A DNA stretch of 64,000 nt from Pleurostoma richardsiae (lineage: Eukaryota; Ascomycota; Sordariomycetes; Calosphaeriales; Pleurostomataceae): the NCBI GenBank assembly GCA_030052745.1, contig JANBVO010000005.1, positions 248,001-312,000 on the forward strand, in the 5' to 3' direction. Shown here in pieces: positions 47,401 through 59,819 of this stretch; within the stretch, counting starts at the first letter, position 1; each line of letters begins with the position of its first letter. The notes under the pieces are model-generated. The model was not told where the DNA came from and searched no databases. It worked only from the letters and a program-made list of their open reading frames with translations. The translations under genes and the position numbers were made by a program.

Positions 47401-48076
47401 CAAGGAGAAGGACAAAGAGAACAGCGGGAAGGACAAAGACAAGACGAAGAGTAAGGACAAGGACAAGGCCAAGGAGAAGTTGAATGCTCCCGGCGTGAAA
47501 GCCAAGGGCCCAACATCGAATCCTGATGGGGCTCCGTCAGTTGACGAGTCACCATCCGAGCCTCGAGTATCTAGGGACTTCTCTCTCCATACGCAGACTT
47601 CCGTCTCCGTGTCAGAATCTCGCGAATCTCTGTCCCTAGACCAGTCCCTCTCCAACACACCCTCGGACCCGACTAGTAACGCGATGAGCGTGGGCTTTAA
47701 GGAGACCCCCGACAACGTCGTCCGCAAGCTGTTCCGCAAGAGCAGCTCAAGCAAGTTTAGTTTCTCCTCCCGGCTTGGCGGCAAGAAAGGACCCGGGAGC
47801 GCGACCAACTCCGACAAGAACATGTCGGCAGAGCGGTCCAGCTTCGGCGACCTTGAGGAGATGGGCGACGAGGGCGGCAGTGGCCTCGGCCGGAGCTTCG
47901 ACAGCGTCACCAGCAGCCCGTCCCTGGGGCCGAGCAAGTCCCGGGAGAAGGCTGAGAGCCGGATGAGTGCGTGGCGGTTCGGGATCAAGAAGAAGGGCAA
48001 GGACAAGGAAAGCCTGGAAATTGATAGGGAAAAAACCGACCCCGAGACGGTTGCGGAGGAGGAGAAAACCGCGTGA
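44416..48076 (+). CDS. Membrane-anchored fibronectin type III / coiled-coil protein
   Basis: Exons 44416-44687, 44773-44966 and 45027-48076 are joined by GT-AG introns of 85 and 60 bp, both frame-consistent, and give 1171 aa. The N-terminus has two or three hydrophobic segments (about residues 8-22, 32-47 and 55-90). A single fibronectin III domain follows at about 125-205 (ATVNWARP, VTGLKPDHFYNVRVIAV). After a linker, residues of about 290-500 form a long charged coiled coil (repeated EEED, KKEEQTEKLKKEL, RKKLPGAEED). The remaining 650 residues are Ser/Pro-rich and disordered, with a Lys/Asp-rich block of KDKDK repeats near 950. I know of no named function. The arrangement suggests an ER- or plasma-membrane-anchored scaffold, which is inference only. 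The start is the first ATG of the exon. Confidence 0.88.
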
Positions 48077-48580
48077 GGCGTGGGACATGGCTACCTAGAT
48101 ATGGGCTGCTTGCTCTCGCGATGAGTAGTGCTAGACATGAATAGACCTGTTCGTCCATAACCTACCTGCCTACCCACTTATGCACTCGATTGTCATGGAT
48201 CTGTCTGCCGGTCTGGCAATTGTATTGTATGCGTTAAAGCAAGTAGACCCCTATGGAGTTGACGCTCTATATCAGTCAAATATTTATCTTTATTCCAGCA
48301 TAAGCACTTTCTCAGAACTGTTGCTGCTGTACCCGGAAGTGGTGGTAGTAAATGAAGCCAATTCGAGCATCCAAATTTGGTAGGCGGTGAGGCGCTTTAG
48401 TAGCGACAATTGGAGCTCCGAAGCTTGTCGGCAGATGGACCCCGAATGTCATCCGATCCCAAGACAACGACAATTAGAAACCTTCAAACTCAGCGACGAC
48501 GAAGCATCCTACGCGTCCCCCGCCCTCATCAAAGCCTCATTAACTCCCCCCGAGGAGGCAGCAGAGTAACAGGTCTCTGC
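48077..48580. other. Intergenic region, 0.5 kb
   Basis: 3' end of the fibronectin-III gene and promoter of the CX9C gene. A short ACCTACCTGCCTACCC tract lies at 48160-48176. No gene is seen. Confidence 0.6.
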
Positions 48581-49247
48581 ATGGCCGCAATGGTCCTCGA
48601 ACCCCCCAATGGCGGCTCCTCCGCTCCCGCCGTCGAGCGCCTGCCCATGCCCTCGCGCAACCCGCTGCCCTTGTCTGCGTCACAGGAGGCACAAGTCCGA
48701 GATGTCTTCTACGATAGAGTGAGGAGGCACTGCCAGCCAGAGATCAAGGGTACGTGACATTTTGGGCTCTGTTTCCACTCCTCTCCCGGCTCGCCGGATA
48801 CCCGACCCCCCCAATCCCGCCGACGCCCAACACCAACAGCCCTCCGCCATCCTGCGAAACCTCACAGCTGACACTTTCTCACAACGCGTAGCATTCGCAG
48901 AATGCGCCATGGGCCGGACCCTGTCGGTTCCCTTCGCCTGCCGCGAGACGCACCGGGCCATGAACGGGTGCATGAAGGCGCACGCGACGCAGGCGGAGGA
49001 GGACGCGGCGCGGGAGGAGTGGTTCTCGCAGCGGCTGGAGCGGCAGCGGCAGCGCGAGGCCAAGGAGCGGCGCAAGCTGGAGCAGCAGAAGTTCCTGCGG
49101 GAGTGGTGGGGCCTGCCGGAGAACGAGCGGGACGCGGCGCGGCGGAGGGAGGCGGAGGAGAAGCTGAAGAGGGGGGAGAGAGTGGGCGGGTTCGCGGCGA
49201 GGGACAGGGGGAAGACGGGTGGCGAGGGGGAGGGCAAGGGGCGGTGA
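48581..49247 (+). CDS. Twin CX9C mitochondrial assembly protein (Cmc1/COX assembly type)
   Basis: Exons 48581-48749 and 48892-49247 flank a 142-bp GT-AG intron with a GCTGAC branch site and give 174 aa. The CHCH domain has two CX9C motifs: C-QPEIKAFAE-C and C-RETHRAMNG-C. The intron splits the first motif, and splicing restores its spacing exactly, which is strong support for the model. Such proteins are imported into the mitochondrial intermembrane space by Mia40 and help assemble cytochrome oxidase; the Cmc1 subgroup fits best. The C-terminal 90 residues are highly charged (Arg/Glu-rich helix with REWWGLPENERD) and longer than in yeast Cmc1. The start at 48581 has a good context (ATGGCC). 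Confidence 0.92.
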
Positions 49248-49557
49248 CGGGGCCGAATGACCAAGAAGGGGGGGAGGGGGAAGATACATGTTTTGTGTGT
49301 GCATTTCTCTGGTGTTCTGGGAGGTTGGGTCATAAAGTTTCTGCTGGTCGATGGGCTCTGTATGAGGAATACGCTACTCTTCTCTGCCCGTTGACATTCT
49401 TAGGTATGGATGCGGAGCCGCGTTTCTGATAGGGGACGCTGCGAGCTCCCTGAAAGCCGTGTATAACATGAAGAAAACATCGAGAACATACGACCGGTCC
49501 ATACCGGGAAGTGGGAAACGAATAAATCTTGGTATCTATCTATCTGAACATTCACAC
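49248..49557. other. Convergent 3' region
   Basis: 310 bp between the stop codons of the CX9C gene (+) and the D-amino-acid oxidase (-). Only presumed 3' untranslated sequence is seen. Confidence 0.6.
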
Positions 49558-50768
49558 TCAAAGCTTCGACACACTAGTCTGCAGTGCCTGCTTCTGCACC
49601 AGCGCCACCACGGTGTTCGCGACGCCCCAAGACAGCTCGTAGCCTCTCCCGCCGAGGCCGTACGCGTGTACCACGGTCTTGCCACCCTTCAACTGCTCCG
49701 CGTCCAGCCGCGGCCCGCCTCGCCGGGTCGGTCTCCTGCCCACGACGTCCTTGACGGCCGTCAGCTCTGCCGCGCCGCCCAGGATCTTTGGGTACGTGGC
49801 CGCGAACTCCTGCAGCAGCTTGTGCCGTAGCCCCGGCGTCGGCTCTGGGTCCCAATTGTCGGTCTCCTTGGTACCCCCCACGATGGTGCCGCCCTCGAAG
49901 TTGCGCGGCACGCAGAAGGTCCAGGAGCCGTCGGCGTTTTGCCGGGTGACGGTGGCGTCGCAGAGGTTGGACACCAGGCAGGTTTGTCCTGTGTCAAAAG
50001 TCAGTCTTTTCCAGGACTACCGCAATAGCAGACCGGAGAGAGGCTCCGCTTCGGTCAACTAACCTCTCGTCACGAAGACGTCCGGGTCGCCGAACCCAAT
50101 GCCCGAGCAGTTGACCACGACGGCAGGCGCGGCGCCGAGCTCCCTCAACACGAACACCTCGGCGGGCTCCCTGATCTCCCGCTTTGCGATCCTGCCACCC
50201 CGGTAGACAAACCGCCGGAGCAGGAAAGCGCAGTACACCATCGGGTTGACGCACCACGTCTTGTACTCGCACCCCCACCTGACCTTGCTCGGCAGCTCCT
50301 CGTCCCGGAGGCGCCTGAAGCCGACCATGCCCAGCTCCTTGGCCCGCGCCTCCGTTAGGGAGGTGTACTCGGGCCCAGGGGCCTCGAGGTACTCGATGCC
50401 CTTCATGAAAGTGATGCCCGCCTCGGGGCTCGCGTCCGCGAGGGCGACCATCTTGGCGAAGGTCTGCAGGGCGAGCTGGTGGTCCCGGCGGTCCTGGTCG
50501 GCGCCGACGGGGATCACCCACCGGTTGTGGGCGCCGCCCCAGGGGGAGGTGAAGTTGATCTTGGTCTTGGGGTCGATGGTCTCGAAGGGGCCGGGGAAGT
50601 CCCGGGCCACGATCGTGACGCTGCAGCCGGCGTCTTGGAGGGCCAGGGCGGAGCTGAGGCCGATGACCCCGGCGCTGGGAGCGGAATCAGCGAAACTACA
50701 TTCTAGATGGGGAAAGGAGAGGGAGAGAGATGGTCGCTATACCCGATGACCACAATATGTTGCGACAT
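49558..50768 (-). CDS. D-amino-acid oxidase, peroxisomal
   Basis: Exons 50768-50743, 50674-50064 and 49988-49558 are joined by GT-AG introns of 68 and 75 bp and give 355 aa. The first exon is only 26 nt. It encodes MSQHIVVIG, and splicing completes the FAD-binding GxGxxG (IVVIGAGVIGLSSA). Conserved substrate/FAD-side parts follow (SPWGGAHNRW, VVNCSGIGFGD), as does the C-terminal DAO signature (VVHAYGLGGRGYELSWGVA). The protein ends in SKL, a perfect type 1 peroxisomal targeting signal. It oxidises D-amino acids to 2-oxo acids, ammonia and hydrogen peroxide. A D-aspartate oxidase specificity cannot be excluded from sequence alone. Confidence 0.95.
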
Positions 50769-52608
50769 CTCCCAATTCGGCAACGAGTCCTTTTTGACGC
50801 TCTAGAGTCTTCGATCTTCCCGACTCAGAATATCTGGAGACTCGCCTTATTGCGCCTCCCTGTCTGAGGGCAGCTCAATCTGCAAGCTGAGCAGGTGAGG
50901 AATACGTTCGGTATATACTCCCGGAGACTGTATCCTCTCACCTGCGATGATCGGGCCCAAGCCTGACGAAGCCGATCAGTCACCGAGCATCGGAGGCGTT
51001 AACCAATTCGTGGTTCACCGGATATGTACCGGTCGTTATATATGGGGTTCTGATCTTTAGAAACGAATTACGATACGCTTAGGTGGCTAAGAACAAGTAG
51101 GAAGAGCCAGAACGGAATAGCCGCTTAGCTGGAAAGCCTGATATACTGCGATCGGCTCTTCCGAGGCGGAGGCCGATGAGTGGAGGCCGACGGCAGTTTG
51201 CCGACCGGCTCGGCGACCGGAGCCGTGCCGCCGCGATTCTTACTCGCAGCGCCCTGAAGACATACCTTGTGTTGTTGCAGATAACTCAGAACATATGTGG
51301 CTTTAATGGACATGGGTTTTTAATCTAGGCATTACTGAGCTTGCCGCCGACTTGGTGCCCAAATACACTGCCGTTCGCACGCACCGGTGATCTAGCCGCT
51401 ACACTACCCATCCTTCGAACAGCATGAGTGATATATTTCGGTGCGCCTTAGCGACGCCGGCTGGAAATCTGAAGAAGCAGCGGCTGGCCCACATGGTGCA
51501 GAATGATGTTCACTTGGGAAGTGGGAATGTCCCCGGCGTCGGTAGCTTGGTCAAGTGGCCCGACCGCCTTGATGCAGTGGTATAACAATATGCCAGATGT
51601 CTGCCTTTTCCTTAACCCGAGAGCCTCAGACTTACGGCCACCGCCAGCTCTTTGGCTGCGCTGGCTGGGCACCTACTATGATAAGCAAGGCGTCAAATGG
51701 CACACATATGATCAGCAACATTGCAGGGCGATCCGTCAGCCATCCGCATGTGCCGCCGCTCTGAATCTCGTCGTTTCGGTGCGGCCAGATGAGATGGACC
51801 AGCAGGAGAATTCTCAGATCAATCTCAATCTTCTGCCGTCCAATCGCGAGCCTCGTCCAGCCATTTCTTTCCCCGCGCGCGTTTCCGTCTGTTGGCGGGC
51901 GTCTAGATGCAGCGTGATGGTGGCGCTGATTGGACGGCGGTGTCGAGGGCATTCTATTTCGGGATCCCCTCGGTCCCTCGACTCGCTCCCCTGCCAGATA
52001 CACCGCACTTGTACCCCCGCCCAGCACCCAGTAGGTGCGCCGGAGGAGCGGCGACCAAGATAGATTCGTCTCTTCGCGGGTGCTGTCAGCGCTTAAAATA
52101 CACTCCGCTACTACGATGTAGGGGAGGAGTCTGCAGCCGAAACCAGCCCTTCCCGGGTACGGCCAGCGGCCGAGAGATGCTGTGCGACTGTTGGCTGCTC
52201 GGATGCAAAACCGTCCTAGTGGACGAGTGTGTACCAGGCGTGTGACGGAGGGGAGGAGATATTTCTTTCTGTTTATCATCTAGACACTCTCCCCTTTCGA
52301 TGCTCTCTGGTAGGCGTCATTCTGGTCGAGTCTGCTTGGTCTGACCGCACGTCTTTGGGTTTCTCTTCTCTCCTCCCCAAGCGTGCCGGCTTCAACGTGG
52401 GATTGATTCTCACCATCTCTTTGTGCGCCTCCTGTGCCTTACGGCAGTTCAGCCGCCATGCGTCGGTAGCGGGCAACGACATATCTCGATCATAGAACGT
52501 TCCTGTCCTCTGGCATCTCGAGGCTCTTCCTGATCCTAGAGGGATCGAAGCAGAGAGTACTGCGGGAGAAAGCCAAGAACTGGTATAGAAAGGAAGGGAA
52601 GAGCAGCC
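50769..52608. other. Divergent intergenic region, 1.8 kb
   Basis: The region lies between the starts of the D-amino-acid oxidase (-) and the next gene (+). Overlapping frames at 51503-52063 (+) and 51632-52279 (-) have no motifs. A tRNA-like segment near 51355-51425 on the minus strand lacks a B box and was rejected. No supported feature. Confidence 0.55.
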
Positions 52609-54387
52609 ATGTCGGCGCCACCTCCAACAGGGAGCTTCTCCCTCTTTCCGAAGGATCCAGCGCGGCCGTCTTCGAGAAGTCAGAACAACCGTCCACACCC
52701 CACGGTGTCTCAGTCATTGCAGGAGGCATCCATGACGGCAGAGTCACCATCTCGCGGCTCTCCATCTAGAGCTGGGAGACAGACACCTCTGGATCAGAGG
52801 CATCCGATGCACGATCACCAGCCCATCTCGAACGGCCGAAGTTCAGCAGCAGACGAGTACGATGTCAGTGCAGCAGGCCCGTCCATAATACAACGACCAG
52901 AGCCAGTGGCAGACATTCCCGGACGTTGTGACACCGGTTTCTCGGACGCCCAGACACTCGTCCGGAACAGCAGCAATAGGTCGCGGAGCTCGATAGCCAA
53001 GCGACCGCTTTCCGAGATGCCACAGCCATCCGAGGGGGTGAGGTCCATATTCCCGCAATACAACCCTGAGCTGCCCCTTGGCCGTCAGGACTACTATCCC
53101 ACGCAGACCAGCCCAAGCCACGTCCCGCGGGGTGCCATCAGCCGGCATCTCTACTCGCCGGTCGAGGAGCAGCCGGCCGAGACTCCAAGTCAGCGGGTCG
53201 TCAGCCCGGCGCCGATGCCCCTGAGCGCCGGCTCTGCAGCGAGGAGGTGGCCGCCGCCCCGGAGCCAGGAGAAGCCGGTCGTTCCGCCGACCAGCACGAA
53301 CGAGGAGCTCAGGAGCTTCTGGAAGGTGGCCAACGGGTGGAAGGCGTCGGCGTCGGAGGGCCGCGTCTACTGCATGAAGATGAGCAGCGAGAAGGACGCC
53401 CCCGTGTACACGCTCTCCTCGGCGACGCAGCCCCTCTACAGCATCAGGCTGGATCCCACCTCCGCGTCGGCGTACGTCTCCATGTCACGCCACGACCCTA
53501 GTAAGCCCTTCAAGGGCCCTGCCAACCCGCCCGGCGCCTCCGCGAGCTCCTCCTCCCTCAGCGGCAAGCCCGACGCCTCCTCCAAGGGCTGGCAGGAGGT
53601 CCTCACCACGACCCTGGAGGAGGAGTCCCGGCGGCACCCGCCCGAGGACGGCCTCGTGGCGTTGCTGTACCCGACGGCGGCCGCCAGGATGGCGCTGGAC
53701 CGGCCGGGGGACGCCGCGACGGTGATGACGGCGGAGCGCGAGTGCGGGCGCCTGGTGTGGGACGACGACACGGCGGCGCACTTCGTCGTGCACCCCGCGC
53801 TGGCGATGCCCTTCTGCGTCACCGTCGAGCGCAACCCGGCCTGGTCGCGCACCGAGTACACCCTCGAGCACATCGAGTCGCCGCAGCACCTGGCGCGCCT
53901 GACGCGCGACGGTACGGGGACGGGGTGGCTCGAGGTCGACACGGGGATCGCGGCCAAGATCGACGCCGTGTACATCGTCGACGTCGCGGTCGCGGCGCTG
54001 CTGCTCGTCGCACACTCCGACAGGCAGTTCCAGCATGTGGAGCTGTTCGAGCCGCCGCCGCCGCCTGCCGGGGCCGGGGGCGGCGAGCGCCGGCTGAGCC
54101 GCATGAGCAGGATGAGCGTGCGCAGGGACAAGCAGCACAAGCAGCAGCAGCAGCACGGCGGCAGGTCGCGCATGGAAGAGTTTGAGCTGGATCTGGAGAG
54201 CCAGACGAGCGAGAACCTCAAGAAGATCGATGTCAAGGACAAGGACAAGCTGCCGGGCTGGGCCAGGGCGCTGATCAAGGTGCTCACCGTCACGCTCAAG
54301 TGCGTGGTCTGGTGCGTCACGATAGGGTTCAGGGCGCTGGCGGCCATCATCTCGGGACTGGCCAAGTGTCTCGGCGCTGACAAATAG
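52609..54387 (+). CDS. Conserved fungal protein of unknown function with C-terminal hydrophobic helix
   Basis: A single exon of 592 codons starts at the ATG at 52609. The N-terminus (GSFSLFPKDP, SSRSQNNRPHPTVSQSL) belongs to a fungal family sometimes labelled acetylserotonin-methyltransferase-like, but no methyltransferase motif is visible. Residues of about 1-230 are disordered and Ser/Pro/Arg-rich. Residues 235-480 form the conserved globular part (EELRSFWKVANGWKASASEGRVYCMKM, GLVALLYPTAAARMAL). A linker with Pro, Gly and His/Gln runs follows (PPPPPAGAGGG, HKQQQQHGG). The C-terminus (about 550-592) is a hydrophobic/amphipathic segment (LIKVLTVTLKCVVWCVTIGF) that may anchor the protein to a membrane. 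The gene is certain; the role is unknown. Confidence 0.88.
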   Translation: MSAPPPTGSFSLFPKDPARPSSRSQNNRPHPTVSQSLQEASMTAESPSRGSPSRAGRQTPLDQRHPMHDHQPISNGRSSAADEYDVSAAGPSIIQRPEPVADIPGRCDTGFSDAQTLVRNSSNRSRSSIAKRPLSEMPQPSEGVRSIFPQYNPELPLGRQDYYPTQTSPSHVPRGAISRHLYSPVEEQPAETPSQRVVSPAPMPLSAGSAARRWPPPRSQEKPVVPPTSTNEELRSFWKVANGWKASASEGRVYCMKMSSEKDAPVYTLSSATQPLYSIRLDPTSASAYVSMSRHDPSKPFKGPANPPGASASSSSLSGKPDASSKGWQEVLTTTLEEESRRHPPEDGLVALLYPTAAARMALDRPGDAATVMTAERECGRLVWDDDTAAHFVVHPALAMPFCVTVERNPAWSRTEYTLEHIESPQHLARLTRDGTGTGWLEVDTGIAAKIDAVYIVDVAVAALLLVAHSDRQFQHVELFEPPPPPAGAGGGERRLSRMSRMSVRRDKQHKQQQQHGGRSRMEEFELDLESQTSENLKKIDVKDKDKLPGWARALIKVLTVTLKCVVWCVTIGFRALAAIISGLAKCLGADK

Positions 54388-54670
54388 TTAGTAGATTCTC
54401 TATATCTGGGTTTGCAAAGGAGGGTGCAGAAGGCGTAGCGGTGCGAAAGGATCATAATGGCACGCGGGTGGGAACAAGTGGGCATGGATAGGTATTCCTT
54501 TGGGGTGACTGATCTGGTCAGCTTGTATTTCTAGCATTATATCCACCTAAGGTGTTGGGTATCGCATCGAAATTTGGGGGACGGGCCATTCCATCAGGCC
54601 TCCCTTAAACATCAACCAACTACCTGTGCTGAGAACGCACCCGCAACCGTGACCGCTGACTTCGCTTTGT

Positions 54671-55685
54671 CTACCTCTTGCGCTCACGGACCTTCATCTT
54701 CTTCCCGTTCTTGCCAATCCCTGAGGACGTCGCCGTCTTAGCCATCCTCGCCCTCTGAAGCTCCAACTCGTACTCGGCGTCAGTCAGCGCCTTCAGCTTC
54801 TTCTTGGCGATTTGCAGTTTCCGCCGTAGCCGAGCGGCGTTGGAGGCTTTCCTCCGGGCTTCTCTCTCTTCTGCATCCCCATGTCCATCCTCCATCTCCT
54901 CATCCTCATCGTCGTCGTCGTCAAGCTCCTGATCATCTTTCCTGCTCGGCAAGACCGTCTCTGCCTCTTGGTCATCGTCTAAAAAGACGATCTTCTTCGG
55001 CGCCTGGGGTCTCGAAGAGGGTGTAATATCCATATCCTCGTCGTCCTCGTCATAGTCCACCTCAGCTTCGCCCGTCATAGCTCCGGCCAGGATGGCCCTC
55101 TGCTCCAGGTCCGTCACCTCCTTGAGCGCGATGTTCCGCATCGTCCGCAGGTACCCCATGTCTTGTGTCTTGAGCAGCCTCACCGTCTCCACGCTGAGGG
55201 CCGTGTTCCCCCGGTCGCCGCGCACCGTGCCGTCCCACCTCTTGCCTCCCGTCAGGGCCGACCCGGGTCCCTTGCGGGAGACCATGGAGAAGTAGAACTC
55301 ATCCTCGTTTCGCTCGGCGGCCTTTTGCCGCAGGGACTTGAGCGTCGACTGCTTCTTCTTGTAGTCTTTCGCGCGGAGGGCGTAGTCCTGCGCGGTCTGT
55401 TAGATGGGCTGCGAGAGGTTGCTATGGAGAATTTCGGGGGGACCAGCCTTGTGCTTCTCCAGAAGACCGAGTTTTGATCGCTCTAGTGGTTGCGCTCTCT
55501 CCTTATGGTTGCGGCGCTGAACCGCACTGGTTGAAGAGGAATGTTAGCTACTCCCTCCACAAATGGCATCTCAACAAGAGAGCAGGGAGAGGACATCGGC
55601 AAATGCAGCCCGTGGAAACTTCCGCTGGACACAACTGAGAACTAATATGAGACTCCAAAAGGACATACTTTCTAATGGACGACAT
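54671..55685 (-). CDS. UTP11: U3 snoRNP / SSU processome protein UTP11
   Basis: Exons 55685-55669 (17 nt), 55526-55448 and 55387-54671 give 270 aa. The joined N-terminus reads [18 protein letters not shown], then [18 protein letters not shown] and [17 protein letters not shown], the hallmark of UTP11. This small-subunit processome protein is needed for 18S rRNA processing in the nucleolus. Intron 1 (142 bp) is GT-AG. Intron 2 (55388-55447) is GC-AG: the conserved KHK-DY junction can be joined in frame only by a GC donor (AAG/GCTGGT) and the acceptor CGCAG, which has a CTAAC branch site upstream. The C-terminal part is acidic in the middle and ends in a Lys/Arg-rich tail ([10 protein letters not shown]). 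Confidence 0.93.
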
Positions 55686-56836
55686 GTTGCCTAATTGAAA
55701 CAGTGAGGTTCTCAGTTCACAGGCTTTCTGGAGGGGTCAATGGCTGCCATCGAGTTGACGGCGCTTTAGTGTCTGGAGGCGGTAAATATTTTTTGACCGC
55801 CTTTGAGCGATAAGATAAAAGAAGTGGGCAGGCCACCAGCCACGCAAGCCACGTCTAAAAGCCACAGATGGAGTCGATAAAAAACTAGCTCAGGGGCATT
55901 GGAGAGGGGGCCCCACCCGAAATGCTAAAAGCCGTTAGCCTTGCAGTAGCACGCCCAGGCCGAAACATCAATCACCACCGATCCTGTTTCCTTTGGCTCC
56001 ACCATATCTGAACACGAGCACGCGTCTACCGTGCTCTGATAAAGAGTTGTGATCTGTGACCTGTCCCTGTACTCCGTGCGATATGTCTCGTTACACTCCC
56101 CAGAACACGTGCGGGATGAGCCCTCACCCATTCCAGTTATGTGGTCTGCACAATATGTACCGACTCTAGCCTAGAGCAAGATCCTGCTGGGGTTCTTCGT
56201 GGCAAGGGACGAGAGCCGAAGTCCCCCTTGCTTGCGGGTACGCGTGCCGTGCTAGACGGCTTTCCGGCCCCTTACGGAGCAGGTGATGCCAACGGACCCG
56301 TCTCGGCGCTTTCTCGAGCTCTGCTTCGCTTGCTTCGCTTGGCATTCCGTTGCCGATGCGGCTGGTCTGTGGCGATTCCCCGGGGTGAAACCCTCACTGG
56401 AGCCGCAGACGCCGGAACAGAGGAGCGAGCGGTATCAGCTGCGCAGATCCCATTTCTCCTGTGGATCTTGCGTGGTGGCAGTGAAGCGCTGCCGTGCTGG
56501 TTCGTTCCTGCCTCAAACCTGAATTGGGTTGCTCTTACCACCCAACATGGACACATCCCCGACTTTGTCTTGTACGAGCATTGCACCTCTGCTGCGCTTC
56601 TATTTTCGGTTTGCACTGTGTATCCCAAATGTACCCTGTGTCTTGCTGGGCGGCAGGGAACCATGGCTCGTTTAATGAGATATGACGAGTTCCTTCCACC
56701 TCTTTTCTTGTCTTGTTATCTCTCCCTTTCCTCACGTCGATCGAGTATTTCTACATTTCCTATTGTTTGCACGCCTTTCGAGACGCGTCCATCGTCTCCC
56801 AGGACCGTCCTATGATCACTCTTTTAGTCGTCCAGA
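55686..56836. other. Divergent intergenic region, 1.15 kb
   Basis: Promoters of UTP11 (-) and the GH47 mannosidase (+). The last 150 bp before the mannosidase ATG are pyrimidine-rich. No gene or repeat is seen. Confidence 0.6.
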
Positions 56837-58658
<1,822 letters not shown>

Positions 58659-59258
58659 TTGAGATGCTGCATCAGGAGGAATAAGGTTCAAGGGAAATGC
58701 AACGCGCCGAGTAGGCCTATTTAGATTGTCAGGTGCGCTGTGCTTTTGCCCCCTTTAAATGGTGTATGAGGCGGAGTTGGTTGACACTAAGTTAGACCAC
58801 GACAGGCTTAAGTGGCCAAGCTTGTCCAATGTATAACGCAGGTCATGTTCCATCATCGGGCACCTTGACCCAAGAGCCGGCTAATGCCTGCGAGCTTGCC
58901 AATACCTTCTCTGGAGTCCAATAGTCGCCTTCATAATCTAGTAGGAATCTCTGCAGCATCACCTGGCGGTCTGTCAACAGTCAGTCGCAGCCTAGATCAT
59001 AATGAAACGGGTACGTCACCGTGGTAGACTTGCTCTCCTACGCCAGCTATGTCTCCCTCCGCCTTCGCACACTGTGCGCCTGAATTCTCCTCTAATTGCA
59101 TCTTCGACGGCCGTGTGTTATCCGCGAGTGCGTGTAGTCGAATCCAGTCCTCAACAGGAGCTGCCTGTCTGTTTTGTCCGGTTCTGAAGCTTGCTCTGCT
59201 CTGCTTCCCGAAAGATTTTTATGCATGATGGCCGTCTTTCTGCTTGAAGAGCCTTTTT

Positions 59259-59332
59259 GTTACCCTTCTGATTATCTTCTTGTCCTTCTTGTTACCCTTT
59301 TGTTACCCTTGTTGTTACCCTTGTTGTTACCC
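59259..59332. repeat. Tandem TTGTTACCC array
   Basis: Five GTTACCC copies start at 59259, 59291, 59302, 59314 and 59326. The last four are spaced 11-12 bp apart and form a short tandem of TTGTTGTTACCC-like units. It lies about 1.1 kb upstream of the C2H2 gene. Confidence 0.85.
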
Positions 59333-59819
59333 TTTGCTATCCGCGCGTCCCGTCTGTCGCCCTTTTCCCCACCGTAGCAATTCTCGTCTTTGTCGCTGTG
59401 GCAGACAAGCAGACTCGAGATTGTTAGATCAGAAATAAGGATCTTCCTTTTCCTTTTAATTTCCTTGTTTTCAATAGACATTGGTATTCGCAAATGCGTT
59501 GCCGTTGTACGTGTCTTCTCTCGCCCGGCGCTTTGCTCGAACCTAGCGGAGCTTGCTGGAGCTGCATGAGATGCCCAGCCAGTGCCAGCGGCCCGGCCAT
59601 CTCACATGCCGCGGAATACTCGCCATCGGATCTGCCCATTGCGTCGAGCAGCTCGCTATGCAGTTTCCGCCCAGGACAACGAAGGATCATATTTTACAGG
59701 GAATCCTTTTCTGCCAACTCTTTTTTTCCTCGTAGACGCACACGCACACGACCTGGCGGGTCGCAGGAAGGGCATATTCGCCTATTATTCAATTTGCCAA
59801 TGCTCTTTACTCTTTCCCT

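Noticed and set aside
48180-48383. 67-codon frame downstream of the fibronectin-III gene
   Set aside because: It lies in probable 3' untranslated/promoter DNA, with no motif or continuation.
51355-51425. tRNA-like segment on the minus strand (A-box-like TAGTGTAGCGG and a GTG in an anticodon-like loop)
   Set aside because: There is no B box (GGTTCGANTCC) downstream, position 33 is not T, and the acceptor stem does not close. At most a relic.
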